7,753 bases of DNA from Acidobacteriota bacterium (GTDB lineage Bacteria > Acidobacteriota > Vicinamibacteria > Vicinamibacterales > JAKQTR01), in NCBI GenBank assembly GCA_026393735.1, contig JAPKZP010000769.1, positions 1 through 7,753 on the forward strand, read 5' to 3'. Positions 1-5,508 of this stretch are shown here, one piece after another (position 1 is the stretch's first letter; each line of letters starts with the position of its first letter). Under the pieces are notes generated by a model that saw nothing but the letters and a program-made list of their open reading frames with translations, was not told the origin of the DNA and ran no database searches. A program made the translations under genes and the position numbers.

Positions 1-20
1 AGCAGGGCGAAAGCGGACGC

Positions 21-44
21 GCGCCCGACGCAGCGCCCGACGCA
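21..44. repeat. 12-bp tandem repeat, two exact copies
   Basis: The unit GCGCCCGACGCA occurs twice back to back (21-32 and 33-44), followed by a degenerate third unit to about position 59. The period is a multiple of three, so in a coding frame it would give a four-residue repeat (for example APDA on the plus strand). No start or stop inside the window shows which frame, if any, is used. The first 71 bases could hold the end of a neighbouring gene or spacer, and I cannot assign a gene there. Confidence 0.7.
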
Positions 45-71
45 GCGCCCGGCGGCGCAGGACGGCCCCTG

Positions 72-689
72 CTACCTCGCGCGGCCGGTGATCAGGAACA
101 CGGGGTATTCCCGCCCGTGCCTCCGGTGGATGAATGCCGTCGTCGCCTGAAGGTCATCGAAACCCGCCGCCTCGAGGAGCGACCGGATCTCGCGCCGGTC
201 GAAACCCAGGTGAAAGACGTCGGTGACCTCCGGTTTGTGGAACGTTCCGTCCTCTCGATCCAGATCCGCGAGGGCCACGGACCCGTGTGCGTGCAGGTGG
301 GACCGGAACTGCGTGAAGAGCGACGGCAGGTCACGCACGTGATGGAGCGTCATGCTGGAGACGATCAGATCGAACTGGCCCGCCGGAGCGATGCCGTCCT
401 CCGGCCTCAGCAGCACCGTGCTCACGGAGGTCAGGCCCGTGTCGCGCACCTTCTGCTCGAGGACCCCCAGCATGCCTGGCGAGGTATCGACGCCCGTGAC
501 GCGTCGAACGCACGGCTGCAGCGCAAGGGTCAGCAGGCCTGTTCCGCAGCCGAAGTCGAGGACGTCCATGGTCGGCAGCAGGCCGAGCTGCCGCGGAATG
601 GTATCCGCTACGGCGCGGGCCAGTGCCACCCGGTTGGCGTCTTCGTCCCACGTGGCGGCTGCCTCATCGAATCGCTGCGTATCCGTCAA
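72..689 (-). CDS. class I SAM-dependent methyltransferase
   Basis: This 205-residue cytoplasmic enzyme is predicted to move a methyl group from S-adenosylmethionine to an unidentified small-molecule substrate. The Rossmann-fold signature is clear: motif I DFGCGTG at residues 45-51, the ribose-binding acidic residue in GVD (D68), and the post-core motif FDLIVSSMTLHH at 106-117. The length fits a stand-alone Methyltransf_11/25-type protein with no extra substrate domain. The start is TTG at 687-689, chosen because an AGGAGG ribosome binding site lies 7 bases upstream and the N-terminus (RFDEAAATWD) has the usual family opening just before the first helix. It is separated by 87 bp from the next minus-strand gene and may be read from that gene's transcript. 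The substrate cannot be deduced from sequence; ubiquinone-type or detoxification methylases share this core. Confidence 0.9.
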   Translation of the reverse strand: MTDTQRFDEAAATWDEDANRVALARAVADTIPRQLGLLPTMDVLDFGCGTGLLTLALQPCVRRVTGVDTSPGMLGVLEQKVRDTGLTSVSTVLLRPEDGIAPAGQFDLIVSSMTLHHVRDLPSLFTQFRSHLHAHGSVALADLDREDGTFHKPEVTDVFHLGFDRREIRSLLEAAGFDDLQATTAFIHRRHGREYPVFLITGRAR

Positions 690-696
690 AACGTCT

Positions 697-702
697 CCTC
701 CT
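697..702 (-). promoter_or_regulatory. strong ribosome binding site fixing a TTG start
   Basis: On the minus strand this reads AGGAGG, 7 bases before the TTG at 687-689. It is a full match to the Shine-Dalgarno consensus and supports the rare TTG as the methyltransferase start. Confidence 0.75.
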
Positions 703-776
703 GGTCCCTGCCCCGCAGAAACCGTGTGGAAGGGTTCGCGCCAGGCCGCTCATTCCTGCTCGGGCAGCAGCACCCG

Positions 777-944
777 CTACCTGCCGCGCAGGTCAATGAG
801 CCACTGCCGCACGATGAAGAAGATCACGGTGGAACAGGCACCCGAGACGACGAATGTCGTACCCATGCTGAGATAGGGCTCGATCAGTGCGTCAATCGCC
901 CAGCCCGCCAACGACGCCACGATCGCCGCCGCGAGGTATGGCAC
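777..944 (-). CDS. small two-helix membrane protein, unknown function
   Basis: A 55-residue hypothetical inner-membrane protein. Two hydrophobic segments are visible: about residues 4-21 (YLAAAIVASLAGWAIDAL) and about 29-45 (TTFVVSGACSTVIFFIV). A short loop containing EPYLSMG joins them, and the tail is basic (RQWLIDLRGR). The open frame extends upstream to 1046. I place the start at GTG 942-944 because a perfect AGGAGG (950-955) lies 5 bases before it, and because the extra 34 residues of the longer version are polar and Cys/Arg-rich, unlike a membrane protein N-terminus. The gene is divergent from the secreted protein at 1080. The pattern recalls small holin-like or stress-related membrane proteins, but no family is recognised. 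Confidence 0.65.
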   Translation of the reverse strand: MPYLAAAIVASLAGWAIDALIEPYLSMGTTFVVSGACSTVIFFIVRQWLIDLRGR

Positions 945-949
945 TCGCA

Positions 950-955
950 CCTCCT
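950..955 (-). promoter_or_regulatory. ribosome binding site fixing an internal GTG start
   Basis: The minus strand reads AGGAGG, 5 bases ahead of the GTG at 942-944. It favours the 55-residue product over the 89-residue version that starts at 1046. Confidence 0.7.
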
Positions 956-999
956 GCCGGTCGAGCCGCCGAGTGAACGCGCCGTCGCAACAGTATGAC

Positions 1000-1028
1000 T
1001 TGCCCAGGCGATGAATGACGGCTATAAC
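1000..1028 (+). promoter_or_regulatory. candidate sigma-70-type promoter for the secreted protein
   Basis: A -35-like TTGCCC (1000-1005, four of six consensus bases) and a -10-like TATAAC (1023-1028, five of six) are separated by exactly 17 bp. Transcription would start near 1035 and give a leader of about 45 bases before the ATG at 1080. A second -10-like TACAAT (1042-1047) has no well-spaced -35. This is consensus matching only. Confidence 0.45.
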
Positions 1029-1079
1029 TGGATCTGTTCCGTACAATCGTCGTCGCGTCCGTGATCTGGAGGATCCGGC

Positions 1080-1406
1080 ATGAAGTCTACGATGAAGCTC
1101 GTCGCGGTAGCCGCCTGTGTTGTCGCCACGCTCGTGGCTCCCCTGCTGGCGCGGGCGGACAAGTTCAGCGGCGGGGGCTGGACGGTCACGATCGGTGACG
1201 ATGGCTCGTATACCGGCTGTGACGCACAGAACCGGTGCCTGCGCATCGAATCGTATGACCAGCAGTCACAAGGGGCCTACGTCTGGTCGAACGGTGGGTA
1301 CACGTATGCGATGTCGCCGATCGACGCCGGCCCAAGGTATCGCCTGACGGTCAGAGACCCGAAGGACAAGGTCATCCTCAGACAGGTCATGTCACCGGCG
1401 AAATGA
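1080..1406 (+). CDS. small secreted protein with signal peptide, unknown function
   Basis: A 108-residue precursor with a classic Sec signal peptide: basic start (MKSTMK), hydrophobic core (residues about 6-23), and an A-R-A cleavage site at 24-26 before DKFSGG. The mature protein would be about 82 residues, located in the periplasm or outside the cell. It contains exactly two cysteines (C47 and C53, spaced CDAQNRC), a plausible disulfide, and alternating Thr/Val/Tyr stretches (WTVTIGDDGSYTG, GAYVWSNGGYTYAM) that suggest a small beta-rich fold. The first ATG is preferred because GGAGG lies 7 bases before it; the second Met (M5) would be too far from that site. It is the only plus-strand gene here and faces the division gene, with 24 bases between their stop codons. 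No family is recognised. Confidence 0.8.
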   Translation: MKSTMKLVAVAACVVATLVAPLLARADKFSGGGWTVTIGDDGSYTGCDAQNRCLRIESYDQQSQGAYVWSNGGYTYAMSPIDAGPRYRLTVRDPKDKVILRQVMSPAK

Positions 1407-1430
1407 GGCAGACGACGCGAGGGAACGACG

Positions 1431-1751
1431 TCAGCGGGCCGGCCGATCGCGGAGAATGAACACGACTTCTCCCGGCCGGATGAGGCCGAGATCCCGCCGG
1501 GCCAGTTCCTCGATCGCCGAAGGGTCGTCGGTCAACCGCTGCACGTCGCGCTGGAGGGCACGGTTCTGGTCGCGCAGGCGCGCGACATCCCGCTCCAGCG
1601 AGGCGAGTTCCCGGCGTGCTTCGATCACCTGCACGAGGCCCCGATCGCCGAAGAACTCGATGGCGAGCCCCAGCACGGCGGCGGCCAGGATCGCATACCT
1701 CGCCTGGCGCGAGGTCCACCCTCTCCCCCGACTCACGGTTCTAGCCGTCAT
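1431..1751 (-). CDS. ftsB: FtsB/DivIC-type septum formation initiator protein
   Basis: A 106-residue bitopic membrane protein of the FtsB/DivIC family, which links the FtsL-FtsQ (DivIB) complex in the divisome and helps activate septal peptidoglycan synthesis. The architecture is the family standard: short basic cytoplasmic tail, one membrane helix (about 18-34), an extracytoplasmic coiled coil (about 41-74, rich in E/R/L with LERDVARLRDQNRALQRDV), and a conserved end ARRDLGLIRPGEVVFIL (84-100). The ATG at 1749-1751 is chosen because it gives the standard short tail and has a GAGGGG site 7 bases upstream; a GTG start at 1775 would add eight residues deep inside the upstream gene. The start overlaps the end of the RHH gene by 11 bases, so translation is probably coupled. 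The gene often sits beside enolase in other bacteria; the neighbour here is different. Family assignment is firm; the symbol is by homology of architecture. Confidence 0.85.
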   Translation of the reverse strand: MTARTVSRGRGWTSRQARYAILAAAVLGLAIEFFGDRGLVQVIEARRELASLERDVARLRDQNRALQRDVQRLTDDPSAIEELARRDLGLIRPGEVVFILRDRPAR

Positions 1752-1953
1752 GGCGTGACCCCTCTTGGGGAGCACGGAGGTAGGCGCGCAAGGCGCTCGT
1801 GATGACCGTGCGGAGGTCCGAGTAGTCGTCCATCGCGCGGATCTTGGCCGCCCGCCACACCTCGGCGGGCAGTTCCACCGTGGTCTTCACATCCCGTGGT
1901 TTCGTCGCGGCGGGCGCGGCGGGCGCGGCCGCCGGGCGTTTCGTGGGTTTCAC
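1741..1953 (-). CDS. ribbon-helix-helix (CopG/Arc-like) DNA-binding protein
   Basis: A 70-residue protein with a disordered Pro/Ala/Lys N-terminal tail (residues 1-21), a beta-ribbon strand (VKTTVELPAEV, 22-32) and two helices (about WRAAKIRAMDD and DLRTVITSALRAYLRA). This is the usual layout of a ribbon-helix-helix regulator, which dimerises and reads DNA with the paired ribbons. The start must be the GTG at 1951-1953 or later, because an in-frame TAA lies just upstream. No Shine-Dalgarno sequence precedes it, consistent with a near-leaderless mRNA from the promoter at 1963-1991. Many such proteins are antitoxins, but no toxin adjoins; the next gene is ftsB, overlapped by 11 bases. Autoregulation, or control of the division gene, is an inference from context. 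Confidence 0.75.
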   Translation of the reverse strand: MKPTKRPAAAPAAPAATKPRDVKTTVELPAEVWRAAKIRAMDDYSDLRTVITSALRAYLRAPQEGSRHDG

Positions 1954-1962
1954 GCTGCGCGC

Positions 1963-1991
1963 ATATTAACGGGTTGACATAACACCGTCAA
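1963..1991 (-). promoter_or_regulatory. promoter of the RHH-ftsB unit, predicting a leaderless mRNA
   Basis: On the minus strand TTGACG (1991-1986, five of six consensus bases) and TAATAT (1968-1963, four of six) are separated by 17 bp. The expected start of transcription is near 1956, only two or three bases before the GTG at 1953. This agrees with the absence of a ribosome binding site there. Confidence 0.5.
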
Positions 1992-2015
1992 GCGGTATTG
2001 CAATCTATATGTCAA
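1974..2015. repeat. nested dyads over the RHH-ftsB promoter, possible operator
   Basis: An outer perfect 8-bp inverted repeat pairs TTGACATA (1974-1981) with TATGTCAA (2008-2015). Inside it are TTGAC (1974-1978) facing GTCAA (1987-1991), ACCG/CGGT (1984-1987 and 1993-1996), and the perfect palindrome ATTGCAAT (1997-2004). The GTCAA at 1987-1991 is part of the -35 element of the minus-strand promoter, so a bound protein would compete with RNA polymerase. Seven T residues follow at 2018-2024 on the plus strand, but the outer stem is AT-rich with a 26-base interior, making an operator more likely than a terminator. Confidence 0.5.
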
Positions 2016-2020
2016 TATTT

Positions 2021-2044
2021 TTTTACGGTTATACGTTTATACGG
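2021..2044. repeat. three tandem 8-bp units (TTATACGG-like)
   Basis: Contiguous units TTTTACGG (2021-2028), TTATACGT (2029-2036) and TTATACGG (2037-2044) lie about 65-88 bases upstream of the predicted RHH-ftsB transcription start. Contiguous short direct repeats are the known binding pattern of some RHH repressors (for example the heptads bound by the plasmid omega protein), so an RHH operator is a reasonable inference. They also lie in the only AT-rich stretch of the window. Confidence 0.5.
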
Positions 2045-2103
2045 GCGCGCCATCGGGCTTCAGGCCTGCGACAGGCTCACGCGCGGGAAGGCGTGGGCTG
2101 GTG

Positions 2104-2124
2104 AAACTGCTCCCGGAGCGGTTT
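2104..2124. repeat. 21-bp imperfect palindrome related to the 5435-5508 cluster
   Basis: AAACTGCTCC (2104-2113), a central C, then GGAGCGGTTT (2115-2124): ten pairs with a single T-G wobble. It lies 43 bases beyond the stop codon of the phospholipase D-like gene. It shares the 14-base string CTCCCGGAGCGGTT (2110-2123) exactly with 5458-5471, upstream of the M28 peptidase. It could act as a hairpin terminator for the lipid-gene unit, but no T-tract follows on either strand. Confidence 0.6.
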
Positions 2125-2166
2125 GGGGCCGCTGGCGGGTTCAGACGGTGGGAGGGAGCTGAGGCG

Positions 2167-3261
2167 CTACAGGTGCCGGTTGAACCACTTCAGGCTGGGG
2201 TAGCCCGAGCGGACCCGGATGGACGTCCAGTGGGTCTGCCACGAAAAGTCGTCGGCGAGCGGCGCCTCGCGCGACGAGGCCATGTCGGGATCGAAGATGC
2301 GCCGCCGGAACTCGCTCACCAGGGGCTCGTGCGTCGTCATCCAGAGCAGTTCCTGGTGGGTGTAGTAGGTGAAGTAGTCGAAATTCGACGAGCCCGTCAC
2401 GAGCACGCGCTTGTCGATCAGCATGCACTTCGTGTGGTTCATCGGCCCGATGTAGTACCGCAACTCGATCTTGCGCCGGAAGCACTCGAGCTTCGCGTAC
2501 GCGTCGTACCAGCCCCAGTTGTTGATCTCCGGCACGAGGATGACCATCCGCACCCCGCGCGCGGCGGCGGTCCGCATCGGGTCCATGAAGGGCGCGGACA
2601 CGTAGGGGCTCTCGATGATGACCTCTTCCCGGGCGTTCGCGATCATGTCGAAGAGGTCCTTCAGCAACTCGTCGCCATGATGTCCGTCGAGGAGAATCAG
2701 CCGTCCCTCGTCGAACGTCCGGTCGAGCGCCTGGTTCCTGCCTTCGCACGTCTGCAGGAAGTCGTCGGTGAGGCACGCGATGATGGCCGGATCGTCGACC
2801 CGGAGCATCACGTCGTGCCAGGCGAAATTGTGTTCGCTGAGATTGATGCCCCCGATGTACGCCACGCGATCGTCCACCACGAAGATCTTCTTGTGGTTGC
2901 GCGCCGCCGTCCGGTAGATGCGCCAGCCGATGGGATTGGTCCAGTGAATCCGTACGCCGTCGCGTTCCAGCATGTCGACCAGCCGGCGGCTGGCCTTCGC
3001 CTCGCGCCATAGATCGCCGTCGGCCAGCGCGCCGGGCGCGTAGAGGAATCGGTCGTTGATGAAGTAGCGGGTGTAGTGATCGATGATGAGCCGGCGATCT
3101 ACGATCGGCCCGAGCGCCAGGAAGAGATCTGCGAGTCCCTGCCCCGCGGTGTCCCCTTCGAACGAGAGCGTCTGGACGTAGAGGCGCGTCGTGGCAGTTC
3201 GGGCATCGGCCTCGAACGCCGGCCAGAACTCGGCGGCATCGACGAGCAGGCGGATGCTCAC
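2167..3261 (-). CDS. phospholipase D-like / cardiolipin synthase-like enzyme
   Basis: A 364-residue member of the phospholipase D superfamily with both catalytic HxKxxxxD motifs: H123-K125-D130 (HKKIFVVD) followed by GGIN, and H276-K278-D283 (HTKCMLID) followed by GSSN. Two such motifs form one active site in a single chain. The GSSNFDY and GGIN contexts resemble bacterial cardiolipin synthases, which join two phospholipid molecules or transfer a phosphatidyl group. It lacks the N-terminal membrane helices of ClsA and is closer in size and layout to soluble ClsB-type enzymes. The start is a GTG that overlaps the stop of the upstream DedA-type gene (GTGA), with an AGGGG-like site 8 bases ahead, so the two genes are translationally coupled. 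A nuclease or other phosphodiesterase of the same fold cannot be excluded. Lipid activity is favoured by the membrane-protein partner. Confidence 0.85.
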   Translation of the reverse strand: MSIRLLVDAAEFWPAFEADARTATTRLYVQTLSFEGDTAGQGLADLFLALGPIVDRRLIIDHYTRYFINDRFLYAPGALADGDLWREAKASRRLVDMLERDGVRIHWTNPIGWRIYRTAARNHKKIFVVDDRVAYIGGINLSEHNFAWHDVMLRVDDPAIIACLTDDFLQTCEGRNQALDRTFDEGRLILLDGHHGDELLKDLFDMIANAREEVIIESPYVSAPFMDPMRTAAARGVRMVILVPEINNWGWYDAYAKLECFRRKIELRYYIGPMNHTKCMLIDKRVLVTGSSNFDYFTYYTHQELLWMTTHEPLVSEFRRRIFDPDMASSREAPLADDFSWQTHWTSIRVRSGYPSLKWFNRHL

Positions 3262-3743
3262 CGGAAGAGCCCCTTGATGGCGTGCGGGAACGCCACGATC
3301 ACCACCATGCGCACGACGCGGCCGCTCAACCCGGTGACGAGGAAGTGCCAGAACTTCATCTCGATCACGCCCGCGAGAATGCTGACGAGCAGGAAGGGCG
3401 GGAACCCCACCGAGGCCGACATGAAATTGAAGCCGGCCAGCACCCAGGGATTCATGGCGCTCATGCGGTGGCGCAGTTCTTCGACGCGCGAGTGGGAGAA
3501 CTTCTTGCCCATGCGGCTGTTGAGCGCCGCCGCGCCGCTCCAGTAGAGGATGATCTTGCCGCTCATCTGGCCGACGCCGGCCACCACGCCGAGCGTCCAG
3601 ACCGGGTAGTCCTTCGACGCGATGGCGGCGGCCGCCAGGAGGAACAGTTCGATGTTGATGACCGGAATCAGCGCGCTGAGGAACCCCACGACCAGGGTGG
3701 CCGCGTAGGGCCCGAGCTGCTGAATCAGTGTCTGCGCGTCCAT
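3258..3743 (-). CDS. DedA/VTT-domain (SNARE-associated family) membrane protein
   Basis: A 161-residue polytopic inner-membrane protein resembling the small YqaA-type branch of the DedA/VTT family, whose members move or scramble lipids or lipid carriers in bacterial membranes. Visible features: an N-terminal hydrophobic hairpin with a central proline (about 15-42, FLSALIPVINIELFLLAAAA), a glycine-rich helix (GVVAGVGQMSGKIILYWSG, 52-70), a basic cytoplasmic loop (74-96, RMGKKFSHSRVEELRHRM), then NPWVLAGFNFMSASVGFPPF and two further helices to the end. The gap from the start codon to the nearest purine-rich site (GGAG) is long, about 12 bases, so translation may be weak. The 3' end overlaps the phospholipase D-like gene by 4 bases, which points to a shared membrane-lipid role. 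Confidence 0.8.
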   Translation of the reverse strand: MDAQTLIQQLGPYAATLVVGFLSALIPVINIELFLLAAAAIASKDYPVWTLGVVAGVGQMSGKIILYWSGAAALNSRMGKKFSHSRVEELRHRMSAMNPWVLAGFNFMSASVGFPPFLLVSILAGVIEMKFWHFLVTGLSGRVVRMVVIVAFPHAIKGLFR

Positions 3744-3893
3744 CGCCGATGCGTTCTCCGTTCCCTGATGGGCGCCTGGCTGGTGGGACGACTCACGTTA
3801 GGCGAACCGGATCGACGGGAGGCCGCGCACTCCGGTCCATCCGCGGGTGCGAACTCGTCTCAAGCGTATCACGGGCCGCAGAGAATCGTGAAT

Positions 3894-3913
3894 CGCCCGC
3901 GTGCTAGCGGGCG
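3894..3913 (-). terminator. candidate hairpin terminator after the M28 peptidase
   Basis: CGCCCGC (3894-3900) and GCGGGCG (3907-3913) form a perfect 7-bp GC stem with a six-base loop that contains the stop codon of the peptidase gene. On the minus strand the stem is followed by ATTCACGATTCTC, moderately T-rich but not a true T-tract. Termination is plausible, not certain. Confidence 0.35.
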
Positions 3914-5385
3914 CTCATCAGCCGCAGGGCGCTGAGGAGGCCGACGCGTGCGCACCAGCCCATGTTCGACGGTTCGGTGTCGGTCGTGTTCGCGGGGGTG
4001 TCTCCCACCGAATGGTAGAACGCATCGCCGTCGACGGTGATCATGCCGGGCGTCTCGCCGGGATACCAGTTGAGCGGCGGAAATCCCTCCGTCACGGGTA
4101 CCGCGCGTTCGCGGTCCCATGCGGATGTGTAGAGCGTGACTGCCGGGTAGACCGTGGCGCCCTGTGTCCGGGGCTGAAACACGTACGAGTCCGTGCCGCC
4201 CTGGCTTCGGATGCTGGCCGCACGCGTCGAAAACCCCTCCGCGCCAAGGTGGTCCGTCATCACGCTTCGCACCACCGCGATCACGCCGTGGTTCGCCGGC
4301 GTGTCGTCAGGCTCGACATAGAGCGCATCCTTCCACGATCCGAACCCGGACTGGTCGTAGTTGATGACTGCCTGCAGGCGCGACGACTCCCCGTCCATCG
4401 ACGTGACGTATTCCCGCGTCGACGCGATCTCGCCGCCCCACGACACGAAACGGATGTCCCAGGCCGGTTGCGGAATCGTCCCGGCCCGGACGGCAGCAGC
4501 GGCCGCGCGCGCCACCTCCAGGACAATCGCCACGCCGGAGGCGTTGTCGTTCGCGCCGGGCCCGCCCGAGTCGGAATCGCCGTGGGCGCAGAACAGGAGG
4601 TACTTCGTGCGATCCTTCCCCGGCAGCGTCGCCACCACGGTGTCGGCCGGGTCGTTGCCGGACTTCGCCTCGAGCGAGAACGCGATGCGCACCTGCTCGC
4701 CTTCCGCGACGCGTTCACGGAGGCGGGTGGCTTCGCGCGGCGATACGCCGAACACGGGGATGGTCCACGTCCCGCGCAACCGGCCGACGCCTGGCCACCC
4801 CGACACGGACGCGCGCCCGTCGAACAGCACCGCTACGCAGCCCGCGGTTGTGTCCGGCGTTGGGTTCTTCGAGACCAGGCACACGGCACCCGGGGCCGCG
4901 TCGATTGACAGCGTGCCCTCCCCTTTCGCCGATGGGGATCCCGAGCTCGGCCACGTCGTCTCGAGGACGTCGGCTTTCACTCGAGGAGCGATAGTGCTCG
5001 TGACGGGAGCGTTGCCCCCGACCGCGCGGACTGCCCACGCGATGGGCTGATACCAGTCGCGCGGCGAGTCCTTGCGCACGGTGACCTCGAGCCCCGCCTC
5101 GCGGAACGATGCGGCGAGCCATGCCGCAGCCTCGTGATTCGACGGCGTACCGTACATGCGCGGACCGAAGCCGACGAGGCGGCGCACCGTCTTGACCATC
5201 CGCGTCTCGTCGATGCCTGCGGCCAGAGCCTGCTCGATGGCGATCGCCTTCCGTGGCGTGGATGGAGCCGCAGCCTTCACGTCCTGCGCGGCCGTCCGCG
5301 CGGATGACCCGATGAGCAGCGGGCAGGCGACGAGCAGAGCCACACACGCGCGGCGCACAGAACGGCGACTGCACGATCGAGGCAT
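3904..5385 (-). CDS. exported M28-family zinc metallopeptidase (aminopeptidase-like)
   Basis: A 493-residue precursor with a Sec signal peptide: basic start (MPRSCSRRSVRRA), hydrophobic core and a likely cut near residue 33 (RTAA before QDVK). The start at 5383-5385 is chosen because GGAGG lies 6 bases upstream and this N-terminus is the signal peptide. The middle (about 135-240) resembles an inserted protease-associated domain. The M28 catalytic domain follows. Recognisable metal sites are H268 and D270 (AHGDS), bridging D280 (GANDNASG), the presumed catalytic E319 (SWGGE), D344 (INYDQSG) and H458 (FYHSVGDT). M28 enzymes normally have EE at the catalytic step, the second E being a zinc ligand. 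Here the residue after E319 is Ile, and the following GL-GS stretch is shortened (GGEIASTREY). The protein could be a divergent active peptidase with another ligand or a degenerate one. It probably degrades peptides outside the cytoplasm. Confidence 0.85.
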   Translation of the reverse strand: MPRSCSRRSVRRACVALLVACPLLIGSSARTAAQDVKAAAPSTPRKAIAIEQALAAGIDETRMVKTVRRLVGFGPRMYGTPSNHEAAAWLAASFREAGLEVTVRKDSPRDWYQPIAWAVRAVGGNAPVTSTIAPRVKADVLETTWPSSGSPSAKGEGTLSIDAAPGAVCLVSKNPTPDTTAGCVAVLFDGRASVSGWPGVGRLRGTWTIPVFGVSPREATRLRERVAEGEQVRIAFSLEAKSGNDPADTVVATLPGKDRTKYLLFCAHGDSDSGGPGANDNASGVAIVLEVARAAAAAVRAGTIPQPAWDIRFVSWGGEIASTREYVTSMDGESSRLQAVINYDQSGFGSWKDALYVEPDDTPANHGVIAVVRSVMTDHLGAEGFSTRAASIRSQGGTDSYVFQPRTQGATVYPAVTLYTSAWDRERAVPVTEGFPPLNWYPGETPGMITVDGDAFYHSVGDTPANTTDTEPSNMGWCARVGLLSALRLMSAR

Positions 5386-5434
5386 CAGGGTCCTCCAGAA
5401 ACTCACAAGGCCAAGCGTAGCAGCCTCTCCCGCG

Positions 5435-5508
5435 CAAGAACCTCTCCCCAAGAACCTCTCCCGGAGCGGTTACATAAATGTAATGCAGAAACCTCTCCGG
5501 GAGAGGTT
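5435..5508. repeat. REP-like palindrome cluster upstream of the M28 gene
   Basis: The 14-base unit CAAGAACCTCTCCC occurs twice in tandem (5435-5448, 5449-5462), with a related half-unit at 5424-5431. Two palindromes of the form AACCTCTCC-N-GGAG(A/C)GGTT follow: 5453-5471 (one mismatch) and 5490-5508 (perfect, 9-bp arms). AACCTCTCCCGG (5453-5464) also pairs perfectly with CCGGGAGAGGTT (5497-5508) over 12 bp, so alternative hairpins are possible. The cluster lies about 50-125 bases before the peptidase start, between it and the racemase gene. A related palindrome at 2104-2124 suggests a dispersed family; an operator array is the alternative. Confidence 0.7.
5470..5483. promoter_or_regulatory. 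TTACAT-AA-ATGTAA palindrome, possible operator
   Basis: Perfect 6-bp arms around two bases, placed between the two AACCTCTCC palindromes and about 85-98 bases upstream of the M28 start. Its AT content contrasts with the surrounding GC-rich sequence and its size suits a dimeric repressor or activator. I do not recognise a specific regulator. Confidence 0.4.

Noticed and set aside
779..793. Small hairpin ACCTGC-CGC-GCAGGT at the end of the mini membrane gene as a terminator
   Set aside because: Only six pairs, lies in the last codons, and no T-tract follows.
117..998. Long plus-strand open frame opposite the methyltransferase and the mini membrane protein
   Set aside because: Arg/Val/Glu-rich composition without domain motifs; it mirrors genuine minus-strand genes with motifs and ribosome binding sites. 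Typical shadow of GC-rich coding DNA.
1741..1953. RHH protein as antitoxin of a toxin-antitoxin pair
   Set aside because: No toxin-like gene (RelE, PIN, MazF or similar) is adjacent; the overlapping partner is a division protein.
1974..2025. Intrinsic terminator on the plus strand (dyad followed by seven T residues)
   Set aside because: The stem is only 8 bp and AT-rich with a 26-base interior, and no plus-strand gene ends just before it; operator or coincidental dyad fits better.
2101..3012. Plus-strand open frame of about 300 codons opposite the phospholipase D-like gene
   Set aside because: The opposite strand encodes two intact HKD motifs; this frame shows only His/Arg/Val-rich, motif-free sequence.
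3901..4908. Plus-strand open frame of 335 codons opposite the M28 peptidase
   Set aside because: No recognisable domain, Arg-rich, and fully inside a gene with clear metal-binding motifs on the other strand.
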